Source: an uncultured Oscillospiraceae bacterium (GTDB taxonomy: Bacteria > Bacillota > Clostridia > Oscillospirales > Oscillospiraceae). Taken from it: 16,281 nucleotides of DNA. A model generated the notes under the pieces. The model was not told the DNA's origin, made no database searches, and worked only from the letters and a program-made list of their open reading frames with translations. Positions 14,576-16,281 of the stretch are shown here, in pieces. Positions within the stretch are counted from its first letter, which is position 1; every line of letters begins with the position of its first letter. Location of the stretch: NCBI GenBank assembly GCA_900757655.1, contig CAAEOT010000038.1:1-16281 (forward strand). The letters are read 5' to 3'. The translations under genes were made by a program, and so were the position numbers.

Positions 14576-14604
14576 ATTATATCGGAAAATGGAAGAAAAC
14601 GCAA
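14576..14604 (-). promoter_or_regulatory. Promoter of the GTG-start small gene
   Basis: The minus strand has TTGCGT (14604-14599), a 17-bp spacer and a perfect TATAAT (14581-14576). It implies a leader of about 85 nt before the GTG start at 14486. Between 14605 and 14715 I see no gene or clear signal. Confidence 0.7.
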
Positions 14605-14715
14605 TTTGTTTTAAGTAATTTTCCCTAAAGCAAGGAATGCGTATTGAAGTGTATTCTCTCCGGCTTGACCCTTAAATTCTAGAAAGGGCTGTCACGGACA
14701 AAAGCGACGCCGAAT

Positions 14716-14750
14716 AAAAAAGCCCGGAATCCAGTGGATTTCGGGCTTTT
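14716..14750 (-). terminator. Probable native rpsI terminator
   Basis: On the minus strand AAAAGCCCGAAATCC (14750-14736) pairs with GGATTCCGGGCTTTT (14732-14718) with one G-U pair, followed by further T. It lies 20 bp past the stop codon of the rpsI remnant, in the expected position for the terminator of the original rpsI gene. Confidence 0.9.
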
Positions 14751-14770
14751 GAAAACGATATTGGAATATA

Positions 14771-14818
14771 TCAGCGCTTGCTGAACTGCGGAGCGCGACG
14801 GGCGGCTTTGAGACCGTA
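14771..14818 (-). pseudogene. rpsI: Displaced 3' end of rpsI (ribosomal protein uS9)
   Basis: On the minus strand 14818-14774 encodes YGLKAARRAPQFSKR followed by TGA, the highly conserved C-terminus of bacterial uS9. Upstream the match stops abruptly: S9 should read ERKK before YG, but here it reads RSGE. Only the last 15 codons are therefore present. The remnant sits between a tyrosine recombinase gene and a terminator. The simplest reading is that a mobile element integrated into the rpsI 3' end, pushed this original end aside, and carries a copy of the same 3' end that restores rpsI at its other border, right of the window. The conserved stretch doubles as the attachment core. Confidence 0.88.
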
Positions 14819-14880
14819 CTCACCTGACCTTGATCCAAAAAGTCCAGTATTCATGCGGGTTTTTGGGCTTTCCTCTCTCA

Positions 14881-14901
14881 GTAAACCCATAGGTAAACCC
14901 A
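14881..14901. repeat. Paired GTAAACCCA repeats, candidate recombinase arm sites
   Basis: GTAAACCCA occurs at 14881-14889 and 14893-14901, 12 bp apart in the same orientation, between the recombinase stop and the rpsI remnant. Tyrosine recombinases of Tn916/lambda type bind short direct repeats of this kind near each element end. The role here is inferred from position. Confidence 0.5.
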
Positions 14902-14927
14902 CGAAATCGAGAAATTTTTGGTGCAAT

Positions 14928-16139
14928 TTAACGCAGCCCGAATGCTGCATTCACAACGCTGCTCAATTCCTCAGGTTTATTATACTTGACTTTCGCATAG
15001 ATGTCCATAGTCGTTTTGCTGTTCTCATGGCCTGCCAGATACTGCACCGTCTTAGGATCAACACCTTTGTAAATCAGATTGGTGATGTAGGTGTGCCGCA
15101 GCATGTGCGGAGTTACCTTGAAGTTCATCGTATACACCAGCTTTGGATTGTTCGGCTGATGCTCACCAAGCCTTGGCTTTATTCTATGCTTGATGGACTG
15201 TCCATTTACATAGGTGTAATAACAGCGTTCTGCGGTAGAACGGACTGTTATGTACTTCCAGACCCTCACAAACTGTGTTTCCGTCAAAACCGTTCCCTTC
15301 GAATTCGAGATCACATATTCCGATTCTGATTTTTCCCTTGCTTCCTTGAGACAGGCTACCAGGCATTTGGGAATCGGAACATCTCGTTTCGCTGCCGGTG
15401 TCTTCAAAAGTGTGTTGACTACCGGCTTACCGCCTTCCACATGCCATGCACGCCTTACCGAAATGTACGGCGTTTTTTCATCCAGAAATACGCAGTCCCA
15501 TTGAAGTCCAAGAATCTCTTCTCTACGCAATCCCGCGTACAAGCCGATCATCACAAAGACATACGGTGGAAGCTCACGAATGCTATCCAGCAAAATAGCA
15601 GTCTGTTCATCCGTCAAAGCCTCGCGCCGTTTCGCTGGCTTTCCGCCTCTTGCGCAAATCGTTTTGGATGGATTCTCTTTAATCACCTTGCTCTCTTCTG
15701 CTGAATTAAAAATGTTCTTAATCAGCATATTGAGCTGACCATACATTCCGGAAGAACCTTTTGATAACGGAACCATCAGCAGCCGCAGGTCATCTGTGGT
15801 CACCTCGTCCATATACATCTGTCCAATCGGACCCACGATGTACCGATTCACCATCCGTGCGTATCCTTCCAACGTATTAGTTCTTACCGTTCCAGACCGC
15901 ATCAGCAACCATTTTTCACAGTACTCTTCCACGGTCGGATTCTCTCTATGGAAAACCACTTCCGCGATTTTCTTCTGGGCATCTTCCACCCGGTCATACA
16001 ATTCTTCGCGTGTCAGCCCGTAAATCGCCACTCTCTTTCCGTCTGCATCTGTAATCCGGGTGCGGTAATACTGTACCCCTTTCATCATCACTGTTCCGTA
16101 TTCCGGAAGTTCAGCAGGACGCTTTTTCCCTTTAGCCAT
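14928..16139 (-). CDS. int: Tyrosine recombinase (integrase) of an integrative element
   Basis: A 403-residue site-specific recombinase that would integrate and excise a mobile element. The N-terminus (about 12-60) is an AP2-like arm-binding domain (YGTVMMKGVQYYRTRITDAD). Residues about 67-165 form the SAM-like core-binding domain. The catalytic domain from about 173 carries the full set: Arg205 in AGLRREEILGL, Lys246 in LLKTPAAKRDVPIP, His345 and Arg348 in PHMLRHTYIT, His371 in LAGHENSKTT, and Tyr381 in MDIYAKV. It is intact and of normal Tn916/ICE-family length. ATG 16139 has AGGAGG about 8 bases upstream. The gene points at the rpsI remnant 110 bp away, the usual layout for an element whose int lies at one border. 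No other element gene is within the window, so plasmid-like ICE, IME and prophage remain open. Confidence 0.95.
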   Translation of the reverse strand: MAKGKKRPAELPEYGTVMMKGVQYYRTRITDADGKRVAIYGLTREELYDRVEDAQKKIAEVVFHRENPTVEEYCEKWLLMRSGTVRTNTLEGYARMVNRYIVGPIGQMYMDEVTTDDLRLLMVPLSKGSSGMYGQLNMLIKNIFNSAEESKVIKENPSKTICARGGKPAKRREALTDEQTAILLDSIRELPPYVFVMIGLYAGLRREEILGLQWDCVFLDEKTPYISVRRAWHVEGGKPVVNTLLKTPAAKRDVPIPKCLVACLKEAREKSESEYVISNSKGTVLTETQFVRVWKYITVRSTAERCYYTYVNGQSIKHRIKPRLGEHQPNNPKLVYTMNFKVTPHMLRHTYITNLIYKGVDPKTVQYLAGHENSKTTMDIYAKVKYNKPEELSSVVNAAFGLR

Positions 16140-16161
16140 GTGTTCTCCTCCTATCTATCTT

Positions 16162-16230
16162 CATACATTGCGTGTTGTCACTTTTATTATCATGGCGTAC
16201 AGCACTTCCTTCAAGGATGTCGAATGTATG
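16162..16230. repeat. Inverted CATACATT/AATGTATG repeats flanking the int promoter
   Basis: CATACATT at 16162-16169 and its exact complement AATGTATG at 16223-16230 flank the int promoter. The spacing fits operator sites for an element regulator, but an 8-bp match could be chance. Confidence 0.35.
16186..16214 (-). promoter_or_regulatory. Probable promoter of int
   Basis: The minus strand has TTGAAG (16214-16209), a 17-bp spacer and GATAAT (16191-16186), about 47 bp upstream of the int start. Confidence 0.6.
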
Positions 16231-16231
16231 T

Positions 16232-16263
16232 AAAAAGGGCAGGGATTTTGACCATCCCTGCCC
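16232..16263. terminator. Terminator upstream of int
   Basis: GGGCAGGGAT (16237-16246) pairs perfectly with ATCCCTGCCC (16254-16263) around a 7-nt loop. The minus strand follows with TTTTTA, and the plus strand has a T-run a few bases later. It probably ends an element gene transcribed leftward from beyond the window, so int has its own promoter. Confidence 0.85.
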
Positions 16264-16281
16264 TAAGTTTTTCCTGATTTA

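Noticed and set aside
14774..14854. 27-residue frame starting at an ATG at 14854 and ending in the rpsI remnant
   Set aside because: There is no ribosome binding site; the first residues are element sequence joined by chance to the uS9 end.

Overview
The window looks like a chromosomal segment of a GC-rich, Gram-positive gut-type Clostridia bacterium (Oscillospiraceae/Ruminococcaceae-like). The evidence is a class B sortase beside a TPKTG-anchored surface protein, strong AGGAGG ribosome binding sites, TTGACA-17-TATAAT type promoters, the infC-rpmI-rplT operon, and a glycogen operon with a GlgA-amylase fusion. The species cannot be named from sequence alone.

Layout. Positions 1-1195 hold the 3' end of a cell-wall-anchored protein with two 15-bp minisatellite arrays, followed by its probable sortase. 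Positions 1258-2618 (minus) are infC-rpmI-rplT with a consensus promoter, a structured attenuator leader and an AUC start codon for infC. Positions 2700-6623 are housekeeping or accessory genes: a small CmpB-like membrane protein (+), deoC (-), a double-OB SSB-like protein (+), a lipoprotein (-), a glycine-zipper protein (-) and a glyoxalase-family protein (-). Positions 6706-13461 (+) are one operon: glgB, a 1163-residue fusion of ADP-glucose glycogen synthase and a GH13 amylase/neopullulanase-like enzyme, and a patatin-like phospholipase whose start lies inside the fusion gene. Positions 13.55-14.64 kb are AT-richer and hold an orphan tandem zinc-ribbon protein and an unrecognised small protein.

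Positions 14.72-16.28 kb are the end of an integrated mobile element. A minus-strand tyrosine recombinase points toward a 15-codon remnant of the 3' end of ribosomal protein S9 (rpsI), which is followed by what looks like the native rpsI terminator. The element therefore appears inserted in the 3' end of rpsI, with its body and the intact rpsI beyond the right edge of the window. Paired GTAAACCCA repeats between the recombinase gene and the remnant may be recombinase arm sites.

Functional links visible here: surface protein with sortase (anchoring), GlgB with GlgA-GH13 (glucan synthesis, branching and possible trimming), IF-3/L35/L20 (autoregulated translation operon), and integrase with its rpsI attachment site (mobile element).
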